Source of the DNA: DAISJM01 sp036821485
GTDB lineage: Bacteria > Verrucomicrobiota > Kiritimatiellia > CAIQIC01 > JAGNIJ01
Assembly: GCA_036821485.1 (NCBI GenBank)
Contig: DAISJM010000058.1
Span: 1-16,529 of the forward strand
Length of the DNA stretch: 16,529 nucleotides
Reading direction: 5' to 3'
The notes under the pieces are model-generated. The model worked only from the letters and a program-made list of their open reading frames with translations. It was not told the DNA's origin and ran no database searches. Both the position numbers and the translations under genes were made by a program. Below are positions 6,119-13,978 of the stretch, in pieces. Numbering within the stretch: the first letter of the stretch is position 1; the number at the start of each line of letters is the position of its first letter.

Positions 6119-7119
6119 AATGGGGATATCCAGAATTGCTGCCCTGGCTGCTGTTATTGCTGCCGCTGGCATGGCTGGTGATGGCCCTCGCCAGACGGCA
6201 CCAGCAACGACTGCAACGCCTGATTGCCACGGAGCTTATCCCTGTCCTTGCACCGGCACTGGATCCACGCCGGCTACGCCGCCGGAATGTGTTGTGGCTC
6301 ATGGCCTTCAGTTTTGCAGCGCTCTCACTGGCGCGCCCGCAATGGGGGTTCCAATGGCAGGAGGTGAAGCGCCGCGGATTGGACATTGTCGTGGTGCTCG
6401 ATACCTCCCGCAGCATGCTGACGCAGGACATCAAGCCCGACCGCCTGCAGCAGGCCAAGTGGGGCATTCGCGATCTCGTTCGCAAACTGAAGGGTGACCG
6501 GATCGGGCTCGTCACATTCGCCGGCAGCAGTTTCCTCGAATGTCCACTCACCATGGACTACGCCGCCTTCCTTATGACTCTGGACGACGTCTATGTAGGC
6601 ATAATTCCAAAGGGCGGAACAGCTATCGCCCAGGCCCTGCGTACGGCCGCCGATTCCTTCAAGGAGGAAACCCAGGCCGACCGCGCCATTGTGCTCATCA
6701 CCGACGGGGAAGATCATGAAGGCAATCCCCTATCCCTCGTCGGCGATCTGAAGAAGCAGAACATCCGCGTCTACGCCGTGGGCGTAGGCACCGCGGAGGG
6801 AGAACTCATCCCGGATGATTCCGGCAGCGGATTCGTCAAAGACCGCGAGGGCAATGTAGTCAAATCGGCGCTTCACGAAGATGTTCTCGGACAGCTTGCG
6901 ATTCAAACTGACGGCGCCTACGTGCGCTCCGCCGCCGGTGATTTCGGCTTGGACCGCATCTTCGATGAGGGCATCGCCCAGCTTAAGAGAGATGAGCAGG
7001 ATGGGCGCATGATCAAGGCTCACGAGGACCGATTCACCTGGCCTCTGGGCTTGTCCATCCTCGCGCTTGCAGCCGAGGCAGCGCTCAGTCGAAGAAAGCT
7101 TCGGGAGGACGCCCCATGA
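6115..7119 (+). CDS. batB: BatB-like vWA membrane protein
   Basis: A 334-residue paralogue of the preceding protein with the same plan: membrane helices at about 6-25 and 58-73, a vWA domain at about 88-290 and a short C-terminal helix. The metal site reads DTSRS (96-100), T169 in KGGTAIAQAL and TDGED (196-200). The start is the ATG at 6115, which overlaps the batA stop as ATGA. An in-frame ATG 72 bases upstream lies inside batA and would put a hydrophilic stretch before the membrane signal, so it was not used. BatB is distinguished here only by position after BatA. The pair probably forms a heteromeric vWA complex in the periplasm. Confidence 0.92.
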   Translation: MKWGYPELLPWLLLLLPLAWLVMALARRHQQRLQRLIATELIPVLAPALDPRRLRRRNVLWLMAFSFAALSLARPQWGFQWQEVKRRGLDIVVVLDTSRSMLTQDIKPDRLQQAKWGIRDLVRKLKGDRIGLVTFAGSSFLECPLTMDYAAFLMTLDDVYVGIIPKGGTAIAQALRTAADSFKEETQADRAIVLITDGEDHEGNPLSLVGDLKKQNIRVYAVGVGTAEGELIPDDSGSGFVKDREGNVVKSALHEDVLGQLAIQTDGAYVRSAAGDFGLDRIFDEGIAQLKRDEQDGRMIKAHEDRFTWPLGLSILALAAEAALSRRKLREDAP

Positions 7120-7991
7120 AGAGGGCCTTCTTCATACCACTGGTCGTCATCGCCCTGCTGGCTGCGCAGGCCGCCACGGCTGGCGATTCAGCTCGGGACG
7201 AAATGAAGGCAGGGGCACAGGCCTACAACGCCGGCCGCTTCGAGGAGGCAGCGACCGCCTTCCGCAACGCAGCGGATGCAGCACCGGCAGCCCGGCTTGA
7301 CCCCGCCCCGGCCATCTACAACGAAGCTTCCACTCTCTTTCAACTTGGAAGCCCTGACAAAGCTGCGCTGCGATACGCTGACGCCCTCCGATCCCCTGAT
7401 CTTGCGCTTCAAGCCAAGGCCTACTTCAATCGAGGTAATGCGCTCTCCAAACAGAGTCAGGATGCCCGGCAAGCAGGCAAGACCGATGAAGCCATGCAGC
7501 ATATAGCCGAAGCACTCAGCATGTACGAGAACAGCATGTTGTTGCAGCCAGCCGACGAGGATCCCAAGGTCAACTACGAACTCGCAGTCCAACTCCAGAA
7601 GGAGCTTGAACAACAACAAAAACAGGAGCAACAAAAGCAGCAACAGCAGAACCAACAACAAAAGGATGACAAGCAACAGAAGGATCAGCAGCAACAGCAG
7701 CAGCAGAATCAGCAGAAGGAGCAGGACCAACAGAAGCAGCAGGATAAACAGAAACAGCAGGACCAGCAGAAACAGCAATCCGACGCCTCTCAGCAACAAC
7801 AACAACAGGGGCAGCAGAAGCCGGAGGATCAGCAGCAGGAGCAACAGGCTTCGGCTGAACGGCCCTCTGAAGAAATGACCCCCCAAGAGGCGCGCATGCT
7901 GCTCGACGCCATGCGCCAAGAAGAGCAAAAGGATAGAGAGCAACTGAGATTGACCACAGGACAACCCGTGCCTGTTGATAAGAATTGGTAA
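7116..7991 (+). CDS. batC: BatC-like TPR protein with glutamine-rich tract
   Basis: A 291-residue exported protein with a signal peptide (1-22, cleavage near ATA-GD) and TPR-type helical repeats at about 25-158 (AYNAGRFEEAATAFRNA, AYFNRGNALSK, NYELAVQLQKEL). A very Gln/Lys/Asp-rich low-complexity segment follows (163-245), then a short conserved tail with MTPQEARMLLDAM. That tail phrase, a helix following a Q-rich linker, is typical of BatB/BatC-linked TPR proteins. The tract is coded by mixed CAA, CAG and AAG codons with some GAC and GAT, not one pure triplet, so it appears to be kept at the protein level. The start overlaps the batB stop by ATGA. The protein probably acts as a flexible periplasmic scaffold. 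Confidence 0.88.
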   Translation: MKRAFFIPLVVIALLAAQAATAGDSARDEMKAGAQAYNAGRFEEAATAFRNAADAAPAARLDPAPAIYNEASTLFQLGSPDKAALRYADALRSPDLALQAKAYFNRGNALSKQSQDARQAGKTDEAMQHIAEALSMYENSMLLQPADEDPKVNYELAVQLQKELEQQQKQEQQKQQQQNQQQKDDKQQKDQQQQQQQNQQKEQDQQKQQDKQKQQDQQKQQSDASQQQQQQGQQKPEDQQQEQQASAERPSEEMTPQEARMLLDAMRQEEQKDREQLRLTTGQPVPVDKNW

Positions 7992-7996
7992 TCAAG

Positions 7997-9868
7997 GTGA
8001 AAATACTCGGCATAGCCAAGAACCCACGTTTCCGCCGCGCCCATGCGTTAGCGGCATGCTTGAGCTTGCTGTTGCCCCTCGCACTCCCCCTCGCAGCATC
8101 AGGTGCCGCGGCCGCCCTCGACATTCAGCCTAGATCCCTGCGCGTCGGCGAGGCAGCTATCCTGACGGTTACCGTTCGCGGTGCGCAAAACGCCCCAACA
8201 CCATCCCTGCCCAACCTGCCCGGCTTTCAATCGAGCTTCATGGGAACACAGAGGAGTTTCACCATGGGGACCGGGGGAACCGAAAGCTCACTCACGTACC
8301 GATATCAACTCCTCCCTCTTCAGGCTGGCAAGTTCACCATAGGCCCCTTCCCCTACACCGTTGATGGCGAGACACTCAACTTGGCCGGCGTGGAAATCGA
8401 AGTCCTTGCGCCGGAAGCGTCGCAGAACGAGACCAGTCAGTCGCAGCAGATATCGGATCTGATCTTTGCCGTGCTGACGGCATCGCCCAGTGAACTCTAT
8501 AACCAACAGGTATTCGACATCTACCTCTCCATCTATTCGAGAGGGCTGAACCTCTCCAGCGATATCTCCCTGATGAACATGCCATCGTCCGGACTTAGTC
8601 TGAAGCAATTCCAAGAGCTGCCCGGAACCCGGGAGGTCGTTCGCAACCAGATCTACGAGGTGCGCCGCTTCCAGTGCAAGGCCCAGGCACTAACCGCGGG
8701 CAGTTTCAAGCTTCAGCCAACCATCCGTGTGGGCGTACGCATTCAAGATCGTCGACGTGCGCAGGATCAGATGCAAGGGGCTTTTGACGACCCCTTCTTT
8801 GACAGCTTCTTTGGCCGCGTCAGAACCCAGCCCGTCGACATCACCACCAAACCCTTGGAACTCAACGTCGCCGACTTGCCCGCAGACACACAGCCCTCGG
8901 GCTTTGCCGGCGCGGTCGGCAACTTCTCCTTCGATGCCTTCGTAAAACCCACGGATGTTGCGGTCGGAGAGCCCCTGACACTCACGATGCGCATCACGGG
9001 CTCTGGGAATATCGAAAGCGTGACGGCTCCCGAGATTCCGGTTGGCGACGGATTCAAACTGTATGACTCCAAACTTGCGCAGCGCGATTTCAACGAACAA
9101 CAGTCCGAGGGACGCAAGATATTCGAACAGGTGATGATCCCCAAATCGGCTGATATCACCGAAGTCCCAGCCATTGCCTTCACGTACTTCGACCCCTCTT
9201 CGCGCTCCTACCAAACCATCAAGAAAGGTCCCTTTCCTCTCGCAATACACGCCGCCTCAAATACGGCGGCCCGACTGATACAGCCCATGGCCACCTCCCC
9301 CAACACTTCAACCATCATGCTGGGAACAGACATCGTATATCTCAAGTCTGCACCTGCCAGGTGGCGTCACGTCTCGGCCCGCCCTTGGTACACCAGCACA
9401 CTTTTCCTCGGACTGCAGGCCTTCCCACCGCTGATTCTCGGCATCCTCTACGCGTCGGTAAGACGGCGCGAGGAACTCCAGCGCGATGTGGCCAAGGCCC
9501 GCCGACAGAAGGCCCCAAAGGTTGCACGCGATGCTCTCCGCCGGGTTGAAGACGCCCTGAAATCCGGCAATCGTACCGCGTTCTTCGAGGCCATATGGGA
9601 AACTCTGGCCGCCTACTTCGGCAATCGCCTCAATCTTTCCCCCGGCGAGATCACGGCTGACACCGCTGGTTCTGCATTCATCGGCCTGTCCACGTCAGGC
9701 GAACTGATGAAGGATATTCGCTCGCTCTTCGCCGCCTGCGAGCAGGCTCGATTCGGAAGTTCGGCCACAGGGCAGACAGCACTGTCCCCCGAAGAGAGCC
9801 GGAAGATGAAAGAACTTCTGGATATGCTTTATCGAACGCTCCGGGCATGCGAGAGGATTCGCCTATGA
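7997..9868 (+). CDS. batD: BatD oxygen-tolerance family protein
   Basis: A 623-residue inner-membrane protein of the BatD family. It has a signal peptide (about 1-38), several periplasmic Ig-like beta domains (about 40-455) with LTVTVRGAQNAP, LPNLPGFQ and YRYQLLPLQAGKFTIGPF typical of the family, one membrane helix (about 463-487) and a cytoplasmic helical domain (488-623). The start is uncertain. I chose GTG at 7997, five bases after the batC stop. A TTG at 7985, overlapping batC, would add four residues, and neither has a clear ribosome binding site. This is the only junction from DUF58 to batE without an ATGA overlap. BatD is thought to hold the vWA subunits; its biochemical function is unknown. 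Confidence 0.92.
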   Translation: MKILGIAKNPRFRRAHALAACLSLLLPLALPLAASGAAAALDIQPRSLRVGEAAILTVTVRGAQNAPTPSLPNLPGFQSSFMGTQRSFTMGTGGTESSLTYRYQLLPLQAGKFTIGPFPYTVDGETLNLAGVEIEVLAPEASQNETSQSQQISDLIFAVLTASPSELYNQQVFDIYLSIYSRGLNLSSDISLMNMPSSGLSLKQFQELPGTREVVRNQIYEVRRFQCKAQALTAGSFKLQPTIRVGVRIQDRRRAQDQMQGAFDDPFFDSFFGRVRTQPVDITTKPLELNVADLPADTQPSGFAGAVGNFSFDAFVKPTDVAVGEPLTLTMRITGSGNIESVTAPEIPVGDGFKLYDSKLAQRDFNEQQSEGRKIFEQVMIPKSADITEVPAIAFTYFDPSSRSYQTIKKGPFPLAIHAASNTAARLIQPMATSPNTSTIMLGTDIVYLKSAPARWRHVSARPWYTSTLFLGLQAFPPLILGILYASVRRREELQRDVAKARRQKAPKVARDALRRVEDALKSGNRTAFFEAIWETLAAYFGNRLNLSPGEITADTAGSAFIGLSTSGELMKDIRSLFAACEQARFGSSATGQTALSPEESRKMKELLDMLYRTLRACERIRL

Positions 9869-10677
9869 ACGGCACGCACACAGGACAATGGCGCCCCCGC
9901 ATTCTTGGCGTCATAACGCTGTCCGGCTTGCTGCTCGGGGCCGCTATCCTTGTCCATGCCGAACATCTATCCCCACCACCCGAGTCTCGTTTGCTCCAGA
10001 CCTTTGTCGATGCCGGACGCGCCTATGACGAAGGCAAGCTTGCTGAGGCCACAACATTGTATGAAGACCTGATCAAGCAGGGATTCCAGAATAAGGAAGT
10101 CCTGTATAACCTCGGCAATGCACTCTTTCGCCAAGGGCTTGTTGGAAAGGCAGTCTTGGCGTATCGACAGGCTTGGTACTACAGCCCTCGCGACCCCGAT
10201 ATCTTGGCCAATCTGAAATTCGCGCTACAGAGTACCGGCGCCACCTATCCTCTCCCCGGGCGCGTGACTCAGTTATGGGTCATGTTGAACAGGGCCGAAT
10301 GGATATCGGTCGCCACCGTAACCTATTGGATACTGTTTGCTGCGGCAGGATCACTGCTTCTGAGTTCCAGACTCCGTCCTTGGGCCACACACATACTTGT
10401 GCCGCTGCTCCTGCTGCTGTCTATCTCACTCTCAGGCATTGGATACTGGTGGATGCTGCACCGAACCCCCGAAGTCGTGGTTCTGGCCGACCATCAGGAG
10501 GCCCTTTTTGCCCCCTTGGAGGGATCCACCGCATATTTCGCCCTGCCCCAGGGCTCCATTGCACGACGTGTCGACCGATCAGGACCCTGGATCAAGGTTG
10601 CCCTTGGCAAAAAGACGGGATGGTTGAAGGAGTCCGCGTGCGAGGAGGTTTGGCCTCTCCGCCCAACAGGTATATGA
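9865..10677 (+). CDS. batE: BatE-like TPR and SH3-like membrane protein
   Basis: A 270-residue protein. It has an N-terminal membrane or signal segment (about 12-32), two TPR units (42-118, with GKLAEATTLYEDLI and YNLGNALFRQG), two membrane helices (about 147-168 and 176-198) and a bacterial SH3-like domain (203-264, with LEGSTAYFALPQGS and GPWIKVALGKKTGWL). This TPR-TM-TM-SH3b order is the standard BatE plan. The ATG at 9865 overlaps the batD stop as ATGA, with GAGAGGA eight bases before it. An upstream in-frame ATG at 9847 is less likely. The SH3-like domain faces the periplasm and may bind peptidoglycan or a Bat partner. Confidence 0.9.
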   Translation: MNGTHTGQWRPRILGVITLSGLLLGAAILVHAEHLSPPPESRLLQTFVDAGRAYDEGKLAEATTLYEDLIKQGFQNKEVLYNLGNALFRQGLVGKAVLAYRQAWYYSPRDPDILANLKFALQSTGATYPLPGRVTQLWVMLNRAEWISVATVTYWILFAAAGSLLLSSRLRPWATHILVPLLLLLSISLSGIGYWWMLHRTPEVVVLADHQEALFAPLEGSTAYFALPQGSIARRVDRSGPWIKVALGKKTGWLKESACEEVWPLRPTGI

Positions 10678-10687
10678 TGATTATGGC

Positions 10688-10897
10688 ATGGGATTGAGAA
10701 ATCCAGATTCTCCGCGGGGCCTGCTGGGGGGCGCAGCCACGATCATACTACTGGGCGGCTGCAGCGCCTATCTGCTATCCCTGATTCGCGGCAGTCCCCA
10801 TGCACGGCTGGCCATGATTGCCGTGTTCGCCTTAACCATGCTCGGCGCGGGTCTCTGCATAATTCTGGCGCTCGCCCGCTGGTGGATTCGACGATAA
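10688..10897 (+). CDS. small two-helix membrane protein
   Basis: A 69-residue hydrophobic protein that begins ten bases after the batE stop and ends six bases before the converging alr stop, so it fills the gap exactly. It has two predicted membrane helices (about 11-33 and 41-64) and a basic C-terminus (ARWWIRR). Residues LLGGC at 21-25 resemble a lipobox, but a second helix follows, so lipidation is doubtful. There is no strong ribosome binding site. Family unknown. It is probably the last gene of the Bat operon, possibly a small subunit. Confidence 0.55.
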   Translation: MGLRNPDSPRGLLGGAATIILLGGCSAYLLSLIRGSPHARLAMIAVFALTMLGAGLCIILALARWWIRR

Positions 10898-10903
10898 CTG
10901 CTC

Positions 10904-12013
10904 CTACCCGGTGTACTCTCTGACCGCAAGAGGATTTATGCTGGTCAGAAGTTCATAGGGTATCGTGCGAGCAAGGCGCGCCAACTCACTTGCCCAGATT
11001 GATTCACTTCCCTGCTGACCGATCAGAACCGCTTCATCCCCGGCCTGCACTTCGCTGTCGGGCCCGGCATCCGCCGTGATCCAGTTCATGCTTACGCGTC
11101 CAACGACTGGACATCGCCTTCCGCGCAGCAGCACGAAACCCTTGTTGCTCAGCGCCCGGTGATAACCGTCCGCATAGCCCACGGCGATCGTGGCTATCGT
11201 TGTCGCGCTCGTTGTTTGATACGTACTGTAGTAGCCCACCGTGAAACCTGCCGGCACCTTCTTGACCTGAACCACGGGGGCCTTCCACTGAAGGATCGGA
11301 CGGGTTTTGAAACGCATGTTGGATTCGTTCGTTCCATAGCCATAGAGGGCTATGCCCGGACGAACTGCATCCATGTCCCATTCGGCACGATAGAGGAACG
11401 CCCGGCTGCTGGAGACATGACGGAAGAGATTGCGAAACCCACGCTCTGCAAGCCCCACGCAGGCCTTCTCAAAACGTTCTCTCTGTTCCGCCGCCAATGA
11501 GGGCTTCTTCATTTCGACAGAGGCAAAGTGGGTGCAAACACCACAGATATCCAGTCCACCTTCCTTGGCGAGCCGACTTGCGATGTCGGCTGCATCTTCC
11601 CACGGCACACCCAGTCGACCCATGCCCGTGTCGATTTTAAGATGAACGGACAGGCTCAAACCCATCACCTTGGCCGCATCGCTCAGAACCCGACCGTGCT
11701 CCTCGCTGAGGATGACCGGAACAATTCGCCCCCCCTCCAACGTGACGATATCCTCCGGCTCGACCCTCCCAAGAACCAATATGCGCACCGACGGATCAAC
11801 CGCCTGCACCTCCAAGGCCTCACTGAGATCAACAACGCCAAACCACTTCACTCCGGCTGCGGCTGCTGCGCGTACCACGGGAGCCAGCCCGTGGCCATAG
11901 GCCCGATCCTTGACCACAAAAATGATGTCAGGACGCGGCCCAAGGGATTTGCGTGCTCGAAGTATGTTTTCCTTCAGCACGCCAAGATCAACTTCAACCC
12001 AGGTAGATTTCAT
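10904..12013 (-). CDS. alr: alanine racemase
   Basis: A PLP enzyme interconverting L- and D-alanine for peptidoglycan. Its 369 residues match the usual 360-390. The PLP-binding lysine is K35 in VVKDRAYGHG. The usual motif is KANAYGHG, so the two residues after the lysine differ. VHLKIDTGMGRLG carries the lysine that is carbamylated in well-studied Alr enzymes and the arginine that contacts the PLP phenolic oxygen. The C-terminal beta domain has FTVGYYSTYQT, near the second catalytic tyrosine, and GRVSMNW where VSMD or VCMD is usual. The ATG at 12013 starts right at the conserved N-terminus (STWVEVDLGVLKENI). It lies 10 bases downstream of the KTSC gene and is probably co-transcribed. Most likely active despite the substitutions. 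Confidence 0.93.
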   Translation of the reverse strand: MKSTWVEVDLGVLKENILRARKSLGPRPDIIFVVKDRAYGHGLAPVVRAAAAAGVKWFGVVDLSEALEVQAVDPSVRILVLGRVEPEDIVTLEGGRIVPVILSEEHGRVLSDAAKVMGLSLSVHLKIDTGMGRLGVPWEDAADIASRLAKEGGLDICGVCTHFASVEMKKPSLAAEQRERFEKACVGLAERGFRNLFRHVSSSRAFLYRAEWDMDAVRPGIALYGYGTNESNMRFKTRPILQWKAPVVQVKKVPAGFTVGYYSTYQTTSATTIATIAVGYADGYHRALSNKGFVLLRGRRCPVVGRVSMNWITADAGPDSEVQAGDEAVLIGQQGSESIWASELARLARTIPYELLTSINPLAVREYTG

Positions 12014-12023
12014 ATCTGGACGT

Positions 12024-12410
12024 CTACTTCGTCTGCTCCGGACGTTTCGGCTTCTCCATCGTGCCCGGATGCGACACGAACCGGTCCTTGATATTGTCAT
12101 CAAAGAACTTCTGCGCCGATGCAGCCCGGACAAGGTCCATATACAGACTCTCCGGCACGTCCTCATACGCCAGACACTCTCCCGAGTCGAATTGGATGAC
12201 AAGGGTACTGGTCCGGCGATTATGCGTCATCTGAACGACCTTGCCGGCTTTCTTCACTTGTTGGTCAGGGGCCTCGGGCCCAACAGGTGGCTTCACGTTC
12301 GACTCCGCGGGGGGCGGTGCAGGCTTTGGTTCCTGCTTTCTGCCACAGGACACCGCAACGAGCGATATGCACGCCGCGATCATGGCAACAGGTATGAATG
12401 GTCTTCTCAT
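12024..12410 (-). CDS. KTSC-domain envelope protein
   Basis: A 128-residue protein with an export signal (1-21) ending in AVSC, a weak lipobox with Ala at -3. A Pro-rich linker follows (25-55), then a domain at about 62-112 that fits the KTSC pattern: VIQFDSGECLAYEDVP, YMDLVRAAS, then FFDDNIKDRF. KTSC domains are short folds of unknown function, often standalone and also fused to the C-terminus of some lysyl-tRNA synthetases. An exported, possibly lipid-anchored version is less common. The tail is Lys/Pro-rich. It lies between tRNA-Arg and alr on the same strand, 10 bases before alr. Function unknown. Confidence 0.8.
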   Translation of the reverse strand: MRRPFIPVAMIAACISLVAVSCGRKQEPKPAPPPAESNVKPPVGPEAPDQQVKKAGKVVQMTHNRRTSTLVIQFDSGECLAYEDVPESLYMDLVRAASAQKFFDDNIKDRFVSHPGTMEKPKRPEQTK

Positions 12411-12509
12411 GAAGAATCATCATAGGACGGCAGGCACAGGCCCGAAAGGCTAAAATCAAAGGCAAGAAGGAGGTGGAACAGGAATCAGACACATTTAGAT
12501 ATCGCGGAA

Positions 12510-12586
12510 TGGCACCCCCGGCAGGACTTGAACCTGCGACCATCGGATTAGAAATCCGATGCTCTGTCCAACTGAGCTACGGGGGT
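12510..12586 (-). tRNA. tRNA-Arg(UCU)
   Basis: A complete 77-nt cloverleaf with encoded CCA. The acceptor stem is ACCCCCG/CGGGGGT, the discriminator is G, and the D stem is GCTC/GAGC. The anticodon stem is TCGGA/TCCGA with loop TTTCTAA, giving UCU, which reads AGA and AGG. The T arm has the standard GTTCAAGTC core. It has its own promoter at 12622-12650. There is no duplicated 3' fragment or GIY-YIG gene behind this tRNA, in contrast to tRNA-Ala. Confidence 0.97.
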
Positions 12587-12621
12587 CCCTGAATTCTGAG
12601 ATCGGGCTGACTCCGGGCACC

Positions 12622-12650
12622 ATTGTAGGCAGACGACGTTCGCCTGTCCA
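12622..12650 (-). promoter_or_regulatory. sigma70-type promoter of tRNA-Arg
   Basis: On the minus strand TGGACA (12650-12645) and TACAAT (12627-12622) are separated by exactly 17 bases, each one base from consensus. It lies between the tyrS stop (12664) and the tRNA 5' end (12586). The tRNA, and probably the KTSC gene and alr beyond it, can therefore be transcribed independently of tyrS. Confidence 0.7.
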
Positions 12651-12663
12651 TATCCCCGCCGGG

Positions 12664-13890
12664 CTATCTGACGAACAGCTTGGCAAACCCACGCTTCCCG
12701 CAGCGGATTACAGCCCCATCCACGGCGTCTACCTCTGCCTTGGGATCAGTGACTCGGAAATCATTAATCTCCACAGCCCCCTGCTGAACCAGACGACGCG
12801 CCTCGCTGTTGCTCGACGCAAGCTTCGCCCGCATCAACAACACAATCACACCGATTCTGCCGTCCTTCAACTCCCCCGTGGAGACGACCACCTCAGGAAT
12901 CTGATCAGGCGCCTGCTTCTGCGAGAACACCCTGGCAAATTCCGCGGACGCAGCTTCCGCCGCGCTCACATCGTGAAACTTGGCCACAACACGACGCCCA
13001 AGATCGTCTTTCACGTCACGAGGATGCAGTTTTCCAGCCTTCACATCAGCCTGCAACTGCGCAATTTCTGCGTCGTCCGAACACAGCACGAGCGAGAAGT
13101 AGCGCCACATCAAGTTGTCACTGACCGACATCATCTTGCCAAAGATATCCCGGGCCGCCTCCGTGACGCCAATGTAATTCCCCAAGCTCTTGCTCATCTT
13201 GTTGACGCCATCCAACCCCTCAAGCAGCGGCAAGGTCATGACGACCTGGGGCTCCTGATTGAAGACCTTCTGAAGCTCGCGCCCCAAAAGAAGGTTGAAT
13301 AACTGGTCAGTCCCGCCCAGTTCCACGTCAGCTTTGACCATGACGGAATCGTATGCCTGAATCAACGGATACAGGAACTCCACAAGCGATATCGGCTGGT
13401 TGCCCGCATATCTCTTTGCGAAATCGTCGCGCGCCAGCATTTGAGCCACGGTCACGTGGGCCGACAGACGAATCACATCCTCAAACGTCATGGGGCTGAA
13501 CCATTCCGAGTTGAACCGCACCTCGGTCTGTTCAGGTCGCAGAATCTTGAACACCTGGCTTTCGTATGACTTGGCGTTGGCCTTTACCTGCTCCTTGGAC
13601 AGTGACTTCCGGGTTTGCGATCTACCCGACGGGTCACCAATCATCCCCGTGAAATCGCCAATGATGAACACCACGGTATGTCCGAGATCCTGGAACTCGC
13701 GCAACTTGTTCAAGCCCACCACATGCCCGAGATGGATATCCGGCGCAGACGGGTCCGCCCCGTATTTCACCCTCAGAGGGCGGTTCTCTTTCGCGGCCCG
13801 CTCCAACTTGTTCTTCAATTCGTCCCGCGAGACAAGATCGACAACGCGATGCGTCAACCCCTCTGCCTGTTGCTGGATATTGTGATTCAT
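12664..13890 (-). CDS. tyrS: tyrosyl-tRNA synthetase
   Basis: A class I aminoacyl-tRNA synthetase that charges tRNA-Tyr, 408 residues. The signature KYGADPSAPDIHLGH (42-56) contains the HIGH motif HLGH. LLEGLDGVNKMSKSLGNYIG contains KMSKS (231-235). The tyrosine-site region FLYPLIQAYDSV, DVELGGTDQ and the C-terminal S4 RNA-binding domain (about 340-408, SNSEARRLVQQGAVEIN) are present. The KYGADPSAPDIHLGH and KMSKS forms fit the second bacterial TyrRS type (TyrZ-like). I chose the ATG at 13890 because AGGA stands seven bases before it. An ATG 21 bases upstream lacks that site. It is preceded by a perfect hairpin and the rpsA stop. Confidence 0.96.
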   Translation of the reverse strand: MNHNIQQQAEGLTHRVVDLVSRDELKNKLERAAKENRPLRVKYGADPSAPDIHLGHVVGLNKLREFQDLGHTVVFIIGDFTGMIGDPSGRSQTRKSLSKEQVKANAKSYESQVFKILRPEQTEVRFNSEWFSPMTFEDVIRLSAHVTVAQMLARDDFAKRYAGNQPISLVEFLYPLIQAYDSVMVKADVELGGTDQLFNLLLGRELQKVFNQEPQVVMTLPLLEGLDGVNKMSKSLGNYIGVTEAARDIFGKMMSVSDNLMWRYFSLVLCSDDAEIAQLQADVKAGKLHPRDVKDDLGRRVVAKFHDVSAAEAASAEFARVFSQKQAPDQIPEVVVSTGELKDGRIGVIVLLMRAKLASSNSEARRLVQQGAVEINDFRVTDPKAEVDAVDGAVIRCGKRGFAKLFVR

Positions 13891-13912
13891 ATAGTTATCC
13901 TGCATGAACAAC

Positions 13913-13952
13913 GAAGGCGCCGGCCCTTCCTTTCGGACGAGCAGGCGCCTTC
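13913..13952 (-). terminator. hairpin between rpsA and tyrS
   Basis: A perfect 9-bp inverted repeat (13913-13921 with 13944-13952, arms GAAGGCGCC and GGCGCCTTC) lies 27 bases after the rpsA stop and 23 bases before the tyrS start. Its 22-base loop holds a small TCC-GAAA-GGA stem with a GNRA tetraloop. Only a weak T-rich stretch follows. It could partly terminate rpsA transcripts, protect their 3' ends, or act as an attenuator that lowers tyrS expression relative to S1. Confidence 0.5.
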
Positions 13953-13978
13953 AGATAATCACCACGAAACTCCGGCGA

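Noticed and set aside
7188..7964. Minus-strand 258-codon leucine-rich open frame
   Set aside because: It is the antisense of the CAA/CAG glutamine tract of the BatC-like gene. Poly-Leu is the expected artefact.
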